DNA of 64,000 nt from Paraburkholderia bryophila. Lineage in GTDB: Bacteria; Pseudomonadota; Gammaproteobacteria; Burkholderiales; Burkholderiaceae. Below, piece by piece: positions 8,925-17,430 of this stretch. Each line of letters begins with the position of its first letter. Position 1 is the stretch's first letter. The stretch lies in the NCBI RefSeq assembly GCF_013409255.1, contig NZ_JACCAS010000002.1, positions 2,594,001 through 2,658,000 on the forward strand. The letters are read 5' to 3'. The translations under genes were made by a program, and so were the position numbers. Under the pieces are notes generated by a model. It was not told the origin of the DNA and did not search any database. It saw nothing but the letters and a program-made list of their open reading frames with translations.

Positions 8925-9683
8925 ATGACATCGAACGACAACGCGACGCCGGGCACGATGCTCGAACGCGGCGCTGGCGTTGCGGTATGGCGGCAGATCG
9001 AACAGATCCTCGCCAAGGAAATCGCCGCGAGCGGTTTCGGCGAAGAAGGGCGTTTGCCGAGCGAAGGCGAACTCGCCAAACGCTTCGACGTGAACCGGCA
9101 TACCGTGCGCCGGGCCATGCTCGGGCTCGCCGCGTTGGGCCTCGTCAGCGTCGAGCAGGGCCGCGGCACGTTCGTGCAACCGGGCGCGATCGACTATACG
9201 ATCGGCCGCCGCACGCGCTTTACCGAAAACCTGCGTCAACAGCATCATGCGGCGGCCGGCACGATGTTGTCGGCGGTGCGCGTGAAGGCCGAGCCGAGCG
9301 TCGCGAAGGCGCTGAGTCTGCGAGCCGGCGCAGCGGTCTACCGGATCGAATCGCTGCACGAGTCCGACGGTGTGCCGCTCACGTTCGCGCGCAACTGGTA
9401 TCCCGCCGCGCGTTTTCCCGAGTTGCCGGAGGTGCTGGAGCGCACCGGCGGCATTACCAAAGCAATGGCGGAACTCGGGGTGAACGACTATCTGCGCAAG
9501 TGGAGCCGCATCGGCAGCGTGCTGCCTGAGCCGGAAGTCGCGCGGCGGTTGAATATCAATCGTCAGCAGCCGGTGTTGTGGGTCGAAAACGTCGACGTGG
9601 ATCTGCAAGGCACGCCGATCAAATACGGCTTCACGCATTTCGCGGCGGATCGCGTGCAACTGCTGGTGGAGCACGACGTATGA
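8925..9683 (+). CDS. phnF: GntR/HutC-family phosphonate regulator PhnF
   Basis: 252 residues: N-terminal winged helix (LPSEGELAKRFDVNRHTVRRAML) and C-terminal UTRA effector domain. The segment IDYTIGRRTRFTENL is characteristic of PhnF proteins. It is divergent from phnG and heads a unit with the DUF1045 gene and phnN. A HutC-type palindrome lies upstream. A repressor role is known for mycobacterial PhnF; here it is inferred. Confidence 0.93.
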   Translation: MTSNDNATPGTMLERGAGVAVWRQIEQILAKEIAASGFGEEGRLPSEGELAKRFDVNRHTVRRAMLGLAALGLVSVEQGRGTFVQPGAIDYTIGRRTRFTENLRQQHHAAAGTMLSAVRVKAEPSVAKALSLRAGAAVYRIESLHESDGVPLTFARNWYPAARFPELPEVLERTGGITKAMAELGVNDYLRKWSRIGSVLPEPEVARRLNINRQQPVLWVENVDVDLQGTPIKYGFTHFAADRVQLLVEHDV

Positions 9684-10402
9684 GCGGCGCGGCGTGGCGC
9701 GCCGACGCACGTTTCGCGGTCTATTACGCGCCGTCGCGCGAGTCGGCATGGTGGCAAGCCGGCTCGACCTGGCTGGGTCGCGATGCCGAAAGTGGCGACA
9801 CCTGCGTGCCGCCGCAACCGCCAGGTCTGACACGTCCGCTGTTGGCGTTGACCGAAGCGCCGCACCGCTATGGTTGGCATGGCACGCTGGTCGCACCGTT
9901 TCGCCTCGCGAATGGCGTGACGCCAGACGACGTGCTCGCCGCCACGCGTGCATGGGCCGATACGCAGCGCCCGTTCACCTTGCCGGTGGAAGCCGCAACG
10001 CTGGGCGATTTCGTCGCGCTGCGTCCAGCGGATCAGCACGCGGAGGCCGACATTCGCACGCTCGCCACCGGGGCCTTGCAAACGCTCGACGCGCTGCGCG
10101 CCAAACCCTCGGCCGCCGATCTCGCACGCCGGCTCGCCGCGCCGCTGAGCGAGCGGCAACGCGCGCTGCTGATCGAATGGGGCTACCCGTACGTGTTCGA
10201 TGAATTCCGTTTCCATATGACGCTGTCCAGTTCGCTCGCCGACGCACAAGAACGCGCCGTGCTGGTCGCATGGTGGCAGGCCCATGCGCCTGAACTCGGT
10301 CCGCTGCCGGTCGATCATGCCGCGCTGTTCGTCGAGCCGGCGCCGGGCGAGCCGTTCGTGCTGTGGCAGCGGGTGCCGTTCCAGAGCCGCGAGGTGAAAT
10401 AA
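9680..10402 (+). CDS. DUF1045 phosphonate-operon protein, 2H phosphoesterase-like
   Basis: 240 residues from the ATG at 9680, which overlaps the phnF stop (ATGA); the frame upstream lies inside phnF. Two His-x-Thr motifs, WHGT near residue 55 and FHMT near residue 178, match the 2H phosphoesterase fold whose members open cyclic phosphates. phnN follows 2 nt downstream. PhnP, which opens the cyclic phosphate made by PhnJ, is absent from the window, so this protein may supply that step and hand ribose 1,5-bisphosphate to PhnN. The family and context are clear; the reaction is inference. Confidence 0.88.
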   Translation: MSGAAWRADARFAVYYAPSRESAWWQAGSTWLGRDAESGDTCVPPQPPGLTRPLLALTEAPHRYGWHGTLVAPFRLANGVTPDDVLAATRAWADTQRPFTLPVEAATLGDFVALRPADQHAEADIRTLATGALQTLDALRAKPSAADLARRLAAPLSERQRALLIEWGYPYVFDEFRFHMTLSSSLADAQERAVLVAWWQAHAPELGPLPVDHAALFVEPAPGEPFVLWQRVPFQSREVK

Positions 10403-10404
10403 CT

Positions 10405-10959
10405 ATGGCGGGTCGTTTGATCTATGTAATGGGACCGTCGGGCGCGGGCAAGGACTCGTTGCTGGCCTTTGCGCGCACGCGTCTGATAGGCGAGCCGATC
10501 CTCTTTGCGCATCGTTACATCACGCGGCCGAGCGGCAACGGCGAAGCACACGTCGCGCTGAGCGTCGAAGAATTCGCAGTGCGTTCGGTGCTCGGCCTGT
10601 TCGCGCTCGAATGGTCGAGTCACTCGCTGCGCTACGGCATCGGCATTGAACTGGATGGCTGGCTCGCGCGCGGTTGCACGGTGGTCGTCAACGGTTCGCG
10701 TCAGCATTTGCCGCATACGTTGGCGCGTTATCCGCACACCGAGGTCGTCCACGTGGATGCCGCGCCGCATATTCTCGAAGCGCGGCTCGGCGCGCGCGCG
10801 CGTGAATCGGCGGAACAGGTCGCGGCGAGACTCGCGCGGCGCGCGCCGTTTTCGTTGCCCGACGGCGTGCGCTGCACGACGATCGACAACTCCGGCACGC
10901 TCGAAGACGCCGGGCAGGTGTTGGTCAAGTTCCTGAAGGCCGAAGCCCACGCGCAGTAA
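10405..10959 (+). CDS. phnN: Ribose 1,5-bisphosphate phosphokinase PhnN
   Basis: 184 residues from the ATG at 10405; the start gives MAGRLIYVMGPSGAGKDS with Walker A near the N terminus, as in the family. It phosphorylates ribose 1,5-bisphosphate to PRPP, salvaging the ribose left after phosphonate degradation. It is two bases downstream of the DUF1045 gene and is convergent with a LysR gene that begins 6 nt after its stop. Confidence 0.94.
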   Translation: MAGRLIYVMGPSGAGKDSLLAFARTRLIGEPILFAHRYITRPSGNGEAHVALSVEEFAVRSVLGLFALEWSSHSLRYGIGIELDGWLARGCTVVVNGSRQHLPHTLARYPHTEVVHVDAAPHILEARLGARARESAEQVAARLARRAPFSLPDGVRCTTIDNSGTLEDAGQVLVKFLKAEAHAQ

Positions 10960-10965
10960 AAAGGC

Positions 10966-11874
10966 TTACCCGGCCGCCGCCAGGCGCTCGCGCGTCGCTT
11001 CCTGCAAACACGAGATGAACTGCAGCACCGCCGGCGTGGGCAACAGATCGCGCCGCGAGATGATGCTGAGGTCGTAAGTGGGCAGCGTCTCTTCGATCTG
11101 CGCGATGCGGATGCCGAGCGGCGCGACCATTTGCGCGAGCGGCCTCGTGAAGCAGCCGATCACGTCGGTTTGCGATACCAGCCCGAGCGTCACCGCGAAT
11201 GAAGACGGCGCGCGCAACAGCCGCTTCGGCACCGGCAAACCGTGCGTGTCGAACATCGCCATCATCACGCTGTGCGGAAAGTGATCGGCGCCCACGGTCG
11301 CGATCCATTCGGCGTCGATCAACTCCTGCAGGCGCGTGACGTTCGCGAGCGGATGCCCCGCGCGCATCACGACGACGAACTCGGTCGAATAGAGCCGCGC
11401 TTGCACCAGATCGCTATCCAGCGTCCGCACGTGATGGATCGCGGCGATATCGAGCGCGCCGTTGCGCAAACGCACGACCGCGTCCGGAATCGTCACCTCT
11501 TCCAGATGCAGACTCACCAGCGGCATCGCCTGGCGAAACTTCGACACCGCCTGCGGCAGCGCCGTTAGCGCGATCGACGGCATCGTCCCCACGCTGACCT
11601 TGCCGGCCAGTTCTCCTTTCACCTGTTCGACCGCTTCGACGGTGCGCCGCATGTCGCCCAGCAACTGCTCGGCGCGCGGCAACAGCGCGAGCCCGCACGC
11701 CGTCAATTCGATGCCGCGCACGCTGCGCACCATCAGCTCCGCGTTCAGCGCGCTTTCGAGTTCGCGGATGGTATGCGTGACGGCCGGTTGCGTCACGCCG
11801 AGTTCGCGCGCGGCGGCGCGCAGACTGCGGTGGTGGGCCGCCGCGACGAAGGCTTGCAACTGCTGCAGCTTCAT
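10966..11874 (-). CDS. LysR-family transcriptional regulator
   Basis: 302 residues with an N-terminal helix-turn-helix (MKLQQLQAFVAAAHHRSLRAAARELG) and a substrate-binding-like effector domain. It resembles CysB/TsaR-type members in the DNA-binding helix, which is not enough to name an effector. It is divergent from an M20 amidohydrolase gene across 132 bp, the usual arrangement for a LysR regulator and its target. Confidence 0.88.
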   Translation of the reverse strand: MKLQQLQAFVAAAHHRSLRAAARELGVTQPAVTHTIRELESALNAELMVRSVRGIELTACGLALLPRAEQLLGDMRRTVEAVEQVKGELAGKVSVGTMPSIALTALPQAVSKFRQAMPLVSLHLEEVTIPDAVVRLRNGALDIAAIHHVRTLDSDLVQARLYSTEFVVVMRAGHPLANVTRLQELIDAEWIATVGADHFPHSVMMAMFDTHGLPVPKRLLRAPSSFAVTLGLVSQTDVIGCFTRPLAQMVAPLGIRIAQIEETLPTYDLSIISRRDLLPTPAVLQFISCLQEATRERLAAAG

Positions 11875-12006
11875 TAGGGTAATCCCGGTGATAAAGCGCG
11901 TTAATCAGGGTGAAAAAAACAGCATCTTATTCGAACAAAACGGCGTGGCTATAGTGCTCGACTGTTAGCCGCCTTTCGTGCGGCTTGAATTCATGGAGCG
12001 ATAGAG

Positions 12007-13197
12007 ATGAGCGAAGCCGCGCGTTTTACCGAAGTGTCCGATCTGGCGCCCGCCGCCGAGAGCCTGCGCGAGATCCGTCATCACATTCACCATCACCCGG
12101 AACTCGCTTACGAAGAGCTGCAAACCGGTGCGCTGGTCGCCGACAAGCTGGAACAGTGGGGCTGGCAGGTTACGCGCGGGGTCGGGCAAACCGGCGTGGT
12201 GGGCACGCTGACAGTGGGCGAGGGCACGCGCCGCATCGGCATTCGCGCCGACATGGACGCGTTGCCGATCATCGAGGAAACCGGCCTGCCGTATGCGAGC
12301 GGCACGCACGGCAAGATGCACGCGTGCGGTCACGACGGCCACACGACCATGCTGCTCGGCGCCGCGCAACGCCTGGCGGAGACCCGCAATTTCTCGGGCA
12401 CCGTGCATCTGTACTTTCAGCCGGCGGAGGAAAGCGGCATCGACAGCGGCGCGCTGAAAATGATCAACGACGGCCTGTTCGAGCGCTTTCCGTGCGACGC
12501 CGTGTTCGGTGTGCACAACCATCCGGGCGAAGAGCCGGGCGTGCTGCTGTTCCGCAAGGGGCCGTTCATGTCGGCGGGCGACAAGGCGATCATCACGATC
12601 GAAGGCGTCGGCGGTCACGCGGCGCGCCCGCATCTGACGGTGGATCCGGTCGTGATAGCGGCGAGCATCGTGATGGCGTTGCAGACGATCGTCGCGCGTA
12701 ACGTCGATCCGTCTCAGCCGGCGGTGGTGACGGTCGGCGCGATGCATGCGGGCACCGCGAACAACGTGATTTCGAGCAGCGCGAAGCTGGAGTTGAGCGT
12801 GCGTTCATTCAGCCCCGAAATCCGCGCGCTGCTGAAAAAGCGCATCACCGAACTCGCCGAAAGCCAGGCCGCCAGCTACGGCGGCAAGGCCGTGGTGCAG
12901 TACATCGAAGGCTATCCGGTCGTGGTCAACTCGGACGCGGAAACGGACTTTGCCGTGCAGGTGGCGCGCGAACTGGTCGGCGATGACAAGGTGGTCGCGC
13001 AGACCGATATGCTGATGGGCAGCGAAGACTTCGCGTTCATGCTGCAGAAACGGCCGGGGACGTTCCTGCGGATCGGCAACGGCGCGGGCGAAGACGGCTG
13101 CATGGTGCACAACCCGCATTACGACTTCAACGACCGCAATCTGCCGGTCGGCGCGGCGTTCTGGACGCGGCTGGTGGAGCGCTACCTGGGTCAGTAA
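12007..13197 (+). CDS. M20-family metallo-amidohydrolase (hippurate hydrolase/aminoacylase type)
   Basis: 396 residues. It has M20D motifs: IRADMDALPI, MHACGHDGHTTMLLGAA (zinc ligands), PAEE with the catalytic glutamate, and the lid-domain motif GGHAARPH. Such cytoplasmic enzymes remove an acyl or aryl group from an amino-acid amide, for example from hippurate or indole-acetyl-amino acids. The substrate cannot be read from the sequence. The LysR gene upstream on the other strand is its probable regulator. Confidence 0.9.
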   Translation: MSEAARFTEVSDLAPAAESLREIRHHIHHHPELAYEELQTGALVADKLEQWGWQVTRGVGQTGVVGTLTVGEGTRRIGIRADMDALPIIEETGLPYASGTHGKMHACGHDGHTTMLLGAAQRLAETRNFSGTVHLYFQPAEESGIDSGALKMINDGLFERFPCDAVFGVHNHPGEEPGVLLFRKGPFMSAGDKAIITIEGVGGHAARPHLTVDPVVIAASIVMALQTIVARNVDPSQPAVVTVGAMHAGTANNVISSSAKLELSVRSFSPEIRALLKKRITELAESQAASYGGKAVVQYIEGYPVVVNSDAETDFAVQVARELVGDDKVVAQTDMLMGSEDFAFMLQKRPGTFLRIGNGAGEDGCMVHNPHYDFNDRNLPVGAAFWTRLVERYLGQ

Positions 13198-13239
13198 GTT
13201 GGGAGACGGGCGCGCGCCAAACGCGCGCCTTCACCCCAA

Positions 13240-14064
13240 TCACCCGCGCCGCGCCACCATCTCCGATACGGTCTGCGCAGCCTGCTGCAACGGCTCCAGA
13301 AACGCCTTCACCATCTGCTTCGCCGAATTGCGCTGGGCGTTGCCGCTGATATTCATCGCCGCGATCACGCGGCCCTGGCGGTTGCGAATCGGCGCGGACA
13401 GCGAAATCAGCCCGCCTTCCAGTTCCTGATCGACGATCGCCCACCCTTGGCGACGCACCTGCGCGATCAGTTTCTTCAGCTCTTCCTTGTCGGTGACCGT
13501 GCGCGGCGTGTGCGCGTAGAGCGGCGCGGAGCTCAGTGTGGCTTCGAGCGCGTCGTCGTCGAGTGCGGCCAGCAGCACGCGGCCCATCGACGTGCAGTAC
13601 GCCGGCAAGCGGCTGCCGATCGACAGGTTGATCGTCATGATCTTGTGCGTCGGCACGCGCAGCACGTAGACGATCTCGGTGCGATCGAGCACGGCCGCCG
13701 AGCAGCTTTCGTGGACTTGCGCGGACAGGCCTTCCATGACTGGTTCGGCGAGATTCCAGAACGGCATCGAGGTCAGGTACGCGAAGCCGAGGTCGAGGAT
13801 CTTCGGCGTGAGGCGGAACAGGCGGCCTTCGGCTTCCACGTAGCCGAGCGTCTGCAGGGTCAGCAGAATCCGGCGCGCGCCGGCGCGCGTCAGGCCGGTG
13901 GCGGTGGCGACGTCGGTGAGCGTCTGTTCCGGACGCGTGGCGTTGAACGCGCGAATCACCGCGAGGCCCCGGGCGAACGACTGCACATACGAGTCGCCCG
14001 GTTTGTCCGGGGCCGGATCGGCGCTGGCAGGAACGGCGGAAGACGGCGGCAGGGCTTGGCTCAT
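13240..14064 (-). CDS. IclR-family regulator of the PcaR/PcaU/PobR type
   Basis: 274 residues from the ATG at 14064 (MSQALPPSS). Winged helix at VQSFARGLAVIRAFNATRPE to VEAEGRLFRL, then an IclR effector domain with typical PcaR/PcaU segments (PVMEGLSAQVHESCSAAVLD, RVPTHKIMTINLSIG). Relatives activate beta-ketoadipate genes when bound to ketoadipate or a phenolic acid. It is divergent from otnK, but pcaF, the more likely target by family, lies 4.6 kb away and has TGTTC half-sites in its leader. Confidence 0.88.
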   Translation of the reverse strand: MSQALPPSSAVPASADPAPDKPGDSYVQSFARGLAVIRAFNATRPEQTLTDVATATGLTRAGARRILLTLQTLGYVEAEGRLFRLTPKILDLGFAYLTSMPFWNLAEPVMEGLSAQVHESCSAAVLDRTEIVYVLRVPTHKIMTINLSIGSRLPAYCTSMGRVLLAALDDDALEATLSSAPLYAHTPRTVTDKEELKKLIAQVRRQGWAIVDQELEGGLISLSAPIRNRQGRVIAAMNISGNAQRNSAKQMVKAFLEPLQQAAQTVSEMVARRG

Positions 14065-14312
14065 GGACCTTGAAGGATGCGTTCGGGTTAGTGCGGGCAG
14101 CGCGGCGCGCAAAGCCGTGACGATAGCTTAAGCCTTCTGTTTCGCCAACTTCGCGCTGGTTTCGCGCAAAAATCCCAGGGTTAGCGTGGATGCTCCCGGC
14201 AGACGGACTTTGTATGATGACCCGACGACTTGATCCATCGGGGTACCGATGTTCGACAGGATCTTCCCCGGCATCGACCCGCCGCGAGCGAAGTAAGCCC
14301 GGAGCCCCCACC

Positions 14313-15638
14313 ATGACTGCCACTTCACGCCGCGCGCTGCTCGGTTGCATCGCCGACGACTTCACCGGCGCCACTGATCTCGCCAACATGCTGGTGCGCG
14401 GCGGCATGCGCACCGTGCAGAGCATTGGCGTGCCGACGTCGGCGGAATCGGCCGACACTTTCGCGGCCGATGCGCTGGTGGTCGCGCTGAAATCGCGCAC
14501 GATTCCCGCCGCCGACGCGGTCGCGCAATCGCTCGCCGCGCTCGACTGGTTGCGCGCGCAAGGATGCCGCCAGTTTCTTTTCAAATACTGCTCGACCTTC
14601 GATTCGACCGATGCCGGCAATATCGGCCCGGTCACGGACGCGTTGCTGGACGCGTTGTCCGGCGAGAACCGCGCGGGCGCATTGACGATCGCCTGTCCGG
14701 CGTTTCCCGAGAACGGCCGGACGATCTTTCGCGGCCATCTGTTTGTGGGAGACACGCTGCTCAACGCGTCGGGCATGGAAAACCATCCGCTCACGCCGAT
14801 GCGCGACGCCAACCTGGTCCATGTGCTGCAACGGCAGACCCGCTCGCAAGTCGGCCTGGTGCGTTACAACACCGTGGCCGAAGGCGTGTCGGCCGTGCGC
14901 GAAGCCTTCGACGCGTTGCGCGCGCAGGGCGTGCGAATGGCAATCGTCGACGCGCTGTCCGACGCCGACCTCTACACGCTCGGCGCGGCGTGCGCCGAGT
15001 TCCCGCTGATCACCGGCGGTTCGGGCATCGCGCTGGGCTTGCCGGGCAATTTCCGCGAGGCGGGGCTGCTCGACGATCATGCCGACGCGGCCCAGTTGCC
15101 GCGTGTGGAAGGCTTGTCGGCGGTGCTGGCCGGCAGCGCGTCGAAGGCGACCAACGCCCAGGTGGCGGCATGGCGCGAGACACGGCCCGCGTATCGCGTC
15201 GATCCGCTCGCGGTGGCGCGCGGCGAGGCGGTGGTCGAGCAGGCGCTGGCCTTTGCGCAGCCCTACCTTGAACACGCCGAGCCGGTGCTGATCTACGCCA
15301 CCGCCACGCCCGACGAAGTCAAAGCGGTGCAGCGCGAACTCGGCGTCAATCAGGCGGGACATCTGGTCGAGGCGACGCTGGCTTCGATCGCGCGCGGCTT
15401 GCGCGAGCGCGGCGTGCGCAAGTTCGTGGTGGCGGGCGGCGAGACATCGGGCGCGGTGGTGCAGGCGCTCGACGTGCACACGCTGCGCATCGGCGCGCAA
15501 ATCGATCCGGGCGTGCCGGCCACCGTTGCAACGGCAACCGATTCCGAACCGCTCGCTCTCGCACTGAAATCCGGCAACTTCGGCACAACCGATTTCTTCG
15601 CCAAAGCGCTGCGTCATCTCGACGGAGCCGCGTCGTGA
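14313..15638 (+). CDS. otnK: 3-oxo-tetronate kinase OtnK (DUF1537 four-carbon acid sugar kinase)
   Basis: 441 residues from the ATG at 14313, preceded by a GGAG ribosome site; upstream in-frame sequence is not homologous. The N-terminal domain begins LLGCIADDFTGATDLANML and the nucleotide-binding domain has VAGGETSGAVVQAL. It phosphorylates 3-oxo-tetronate (2-keto or 3-keto C4 acid) at C4. It overlaps otnC by 4 nt and heads the otnK-otnC-otnI-denD run. Confidence 0.92.
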   Translation: MTATSRRALLGCIADDFTGATDLANMLVRGGMRTVQSIGVPTSAESADTFAADALVVALKSRTIPAADAVAQSLAALDWLRAQGCRQFLFKYCSTFDSTDAGNIGPVTDALLDALSGENRAGALTIACPAFPENGRTIFRGHLFVGDTLLNASGMENHPLTPMRDANLVHVLQRQTRSQVGLVRYNTVAEGVSAVREAFDALRAQGVRMAIVDALSDADLYTLGAACAEFPLITGGSGIALGLPGNFREAGLLDDHADAAQLPRVEGLSAVLAGSASKATNAQVAAWRETRPAYRVDPLAVARGEAVVEQALAFAQPYLEHAEPVLIYATATPDEVKAVQRELGVNQAGHLVEATLASIARGLRERGVRKFVVAGGETSGAVVQALDVHTLRIGAQIDPGVPATVATATDSEPLALALKSGNFGTTDFFAKALRHLDGAAS

Positions 15639-16297
15639 CCGGCACGCCCGCGCTGCTCATCACGAACGAAGCCCGTGTGCGGGAGGAAATCTGTGCGACC
15701 GGCGCGAGTCTGTATCAGCGCGGCTACACGGTCGGCACGGCCGGCAATATCAGCGCGCGGCTCGACGACGGCTGGCTGATTACGCCGACCGACGCCTGTC
15801 TCGGCCGGCTCGATCCGGCCGACATCGCCAAGGTCGATCTGGACGGTCACGCGGTGTCGGGCGGCCGGCCGTCGAAGACACTGGCGCTGCATCGCGGCAT
15901 CTATGCCCGCAATGGCGAGGCGCGCGGCATCGTCCATACGCATTCGACGCATCTGGTCGCGTTGACGCTGGCAGGCGTCTGGAGCGAGGCCGACGTGCTG
16001 CCGCCGATCACGCCGTACTACGTGATGAAAGTGGGCCACGTCCCGCTGATACGCTACCGTCGGCCGGGCGATCCGCAGGTGGCGGAGCAGATCGCCGCGC
16101 TGGCCGATCGGGTTCGCGCGGTGCTGCTCGAACGGCTTGGACCGGTGGTGTGGGAGCGCTCGGTCGCGCAGGCCGCATACGCGCTTGAAGAACTCGAAGA
16201 GACCGCGCGCCTGTGGTTGATGACGAATCCGCGGCCGGCGCCGCTGGGCGAAGCCGCGCTCGACGAACTGCGCGCTGTGTTCGGGGCGCGCTGGTAG
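15635..16297 (+). CDS. otnC: 3-oxo-tetronate 4-phosphate decarboxylase OtnC (class II aldolase fold)
   Basis: 220 residues. Class II aldolase/adducin fold with zinc ligands in HTHSTHLVALT and the family motif AGNISARLDDGWLITPT near residue 30. It decarboxylates the OtnK product to dihydroxyacetone phosphate. Its start overlaps the otnK stop (GTGA), indicating coupled translation. An approximately 170-bp pentamer repeat tract follows the stop. Confidence 0.92.
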   Translation: MTGTPALLITNEARVREEICATGASLYQRGYTVGTAGNISARLDDGWLITPTDACLGRLDPADIAKVDLDGHAVSGGRPSKTLALHRGIYARNGEARGIVHTHSTHLVALTLAGVWSEADVLPPITPYYVMKVGHVPLIRYRRPGDPQVAEQIAALADRVRAVLLERLGPVVWERSVAQAAYALEELEETARLWLMTNPRPAPLGEAALDELRAVFGARW

Positions 16298-16318
16298 TGG
16301 GCGGCGGCTCCGGCGTTA

Positions 16319-16489
16319 GCCGAGTCGAGTCGAGTGGGACCGAACCGCTTCGAACCGAAGCGAGTTGGATCGATCCGAGCCGGACCGAGCTGGACCGAGC
16401 CGAGCCGAGCCGAGCCGAGCCGGGCCGAGCCGGACCGAGCCGAGCCGGGTTGAGCCGAGTTGAGCCGAGCCGAGCCGAGCCGGACCGCT
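16319..16489. repeat. Degenerate pentanucleotide repeat tract between otnC and otnI
   Basis: About 34 tandem copies of a 5-bp unit related to CGAGC (variants CGAGT, CGGAC, CGGGC, TGAGC). The most regular part is 16400-16440. It fills most of the 279-bp gap between two genes of one operon. Because 5 is not a multiple of 3 and the tract has no stops in several frames, it creates open frames with SRAEP repeats that I regard as non-coding. It may vary in length between strains. Confidence 0.9.
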
Positions 16490-16576
16490 CAAGCCATGAA
16501 CCGAATCGCGCACGGTGCAGGTTTTCCCGCTCATGCCGAGCGCAAAGAATCCCCCCGTTTTCCTGGAGTTGCTGTC

Positions 16577-17368
16577 ATGCCCCGTTTCGCCGCGAACCTG
16601 ACGATGATGTACAACGAACACGCGTTCCTCGACCGCTTCGCCGCCGCGGCGAAAGACGGCTTCGACGCGGTCGAGTTTCTGTTTCCCTACGAGTTTCGCG
16701 CCGACGAGATCAAGGCGCGGCTCGACGCCCACGGTCTGACCCAGGCGCTCTTCAATGCGCCGCCCGGCGACTGGGCGGCGGGCGAGCGCGGCCTCGCGTC
16801 GCTGCCGGGCCGCGAGGACGAATTTCACCGCGGCATCGACACGGCGCTCGACTACGCGCGGGTTATCGGCAATAACAAACTGCATGTGATGGCCGGCCTG
16901 ATCGGCGCCGATCAGCCGCGCCCGCAGCATCGCGACGTGTATCTGCGCAATCTCGCGCATGCCGCGCAGGCGGCGCAAGCCGAAGGGATTCTGATCGTGA
17001 TCGAGCCCATCAACCTGCGCGATATGCCGGGCTTCTTTCTGAACCGCCAGGACGACGCGCAGGCGATTTGCGCGGAAGTGGGCGCGCCGAATCTGAAGGT
17101 GCAGTTCGACTGTTACCACTGCCAGATCGTCGAAGGCGACCTCGCGGTGAAACTCAAACGCGACATGGCCGGCATCGGCCACATTCAGATCGCGGGCGTG
17201 CCGGAGCGCCACGAGCCCGATAGCGGCGAACTGAACTACCCGTATCTGCTGGAATTGATCGACGCGCTCGGTTACGACGGCTACATCGGCTGCGAATACC
17301 GGCCGCGCGCGGGGACGTCAGCGGGGCTCGGCTGGCTCAAGCCTTATCTGGACGCCGCCGCCCGCTAA
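16577..17368 (+). CDS. otnI: 2-oxo-tetronate isomerase OtnI (hydroxypyruvate isomerase family)
   Basis: 263 residues from the ATG at 16577 with GGAG 8 nt upstream; starts further upstream would translate the repeat tract. TIM-barrel sugar-acid isomerase with [25 protein letters not shown] (catalytic Glu and metal ligand) and [11 protein letters not shown]. It interconverts 2-oxo- and 3-oxo-tetronate. It follows the repeat tract and precedes denD by 62 nt. Confidence 0.92.
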   Translation: MPRFAANLTMMYNEHAFLDRFAAAAKDGFDAVEFLFPYEFRADEIKARLDAHGLTQALFNAPPGDWAAGERGLASLPGREDEFHRGIDTALDYARVIGNNKLHVMAGLIGADQPRPQHRDVYLRNLAHAAQAAQAEGILIVIEPINLRDMPGFFLNRQDDAQAICAEVGAPNLKVQFDCYHCQIVEGDLAVKLKRDMAGIGHIQIAGVPERHEPDSGELNYPYLLELIDALGYDGYIGCEYRPRAGTSAGLGWLKPYLDAAAR

Positions 17369-17430
17369 CCGCGCCTGAACGACGACGCAACCCCGACGAC
17401 GCAACCCCGACGAAAAAAGGACAACCGATC

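Noticed and set aside
13127..14812. Long leftward open frame covering the IclR gene
   Set aside because: Only the part from 14064 to 13240 matches IclR proteins; the rest is antisense to otnK and to the end of the amidohydrolase gene.
16213..16875. Protein with SRAEP repeats from the pentamer tract
   Set aside because: The repeats arise because a stop-free 5-bp repeat reads as 5-residue units; the frame then runs out of phase through otnI.
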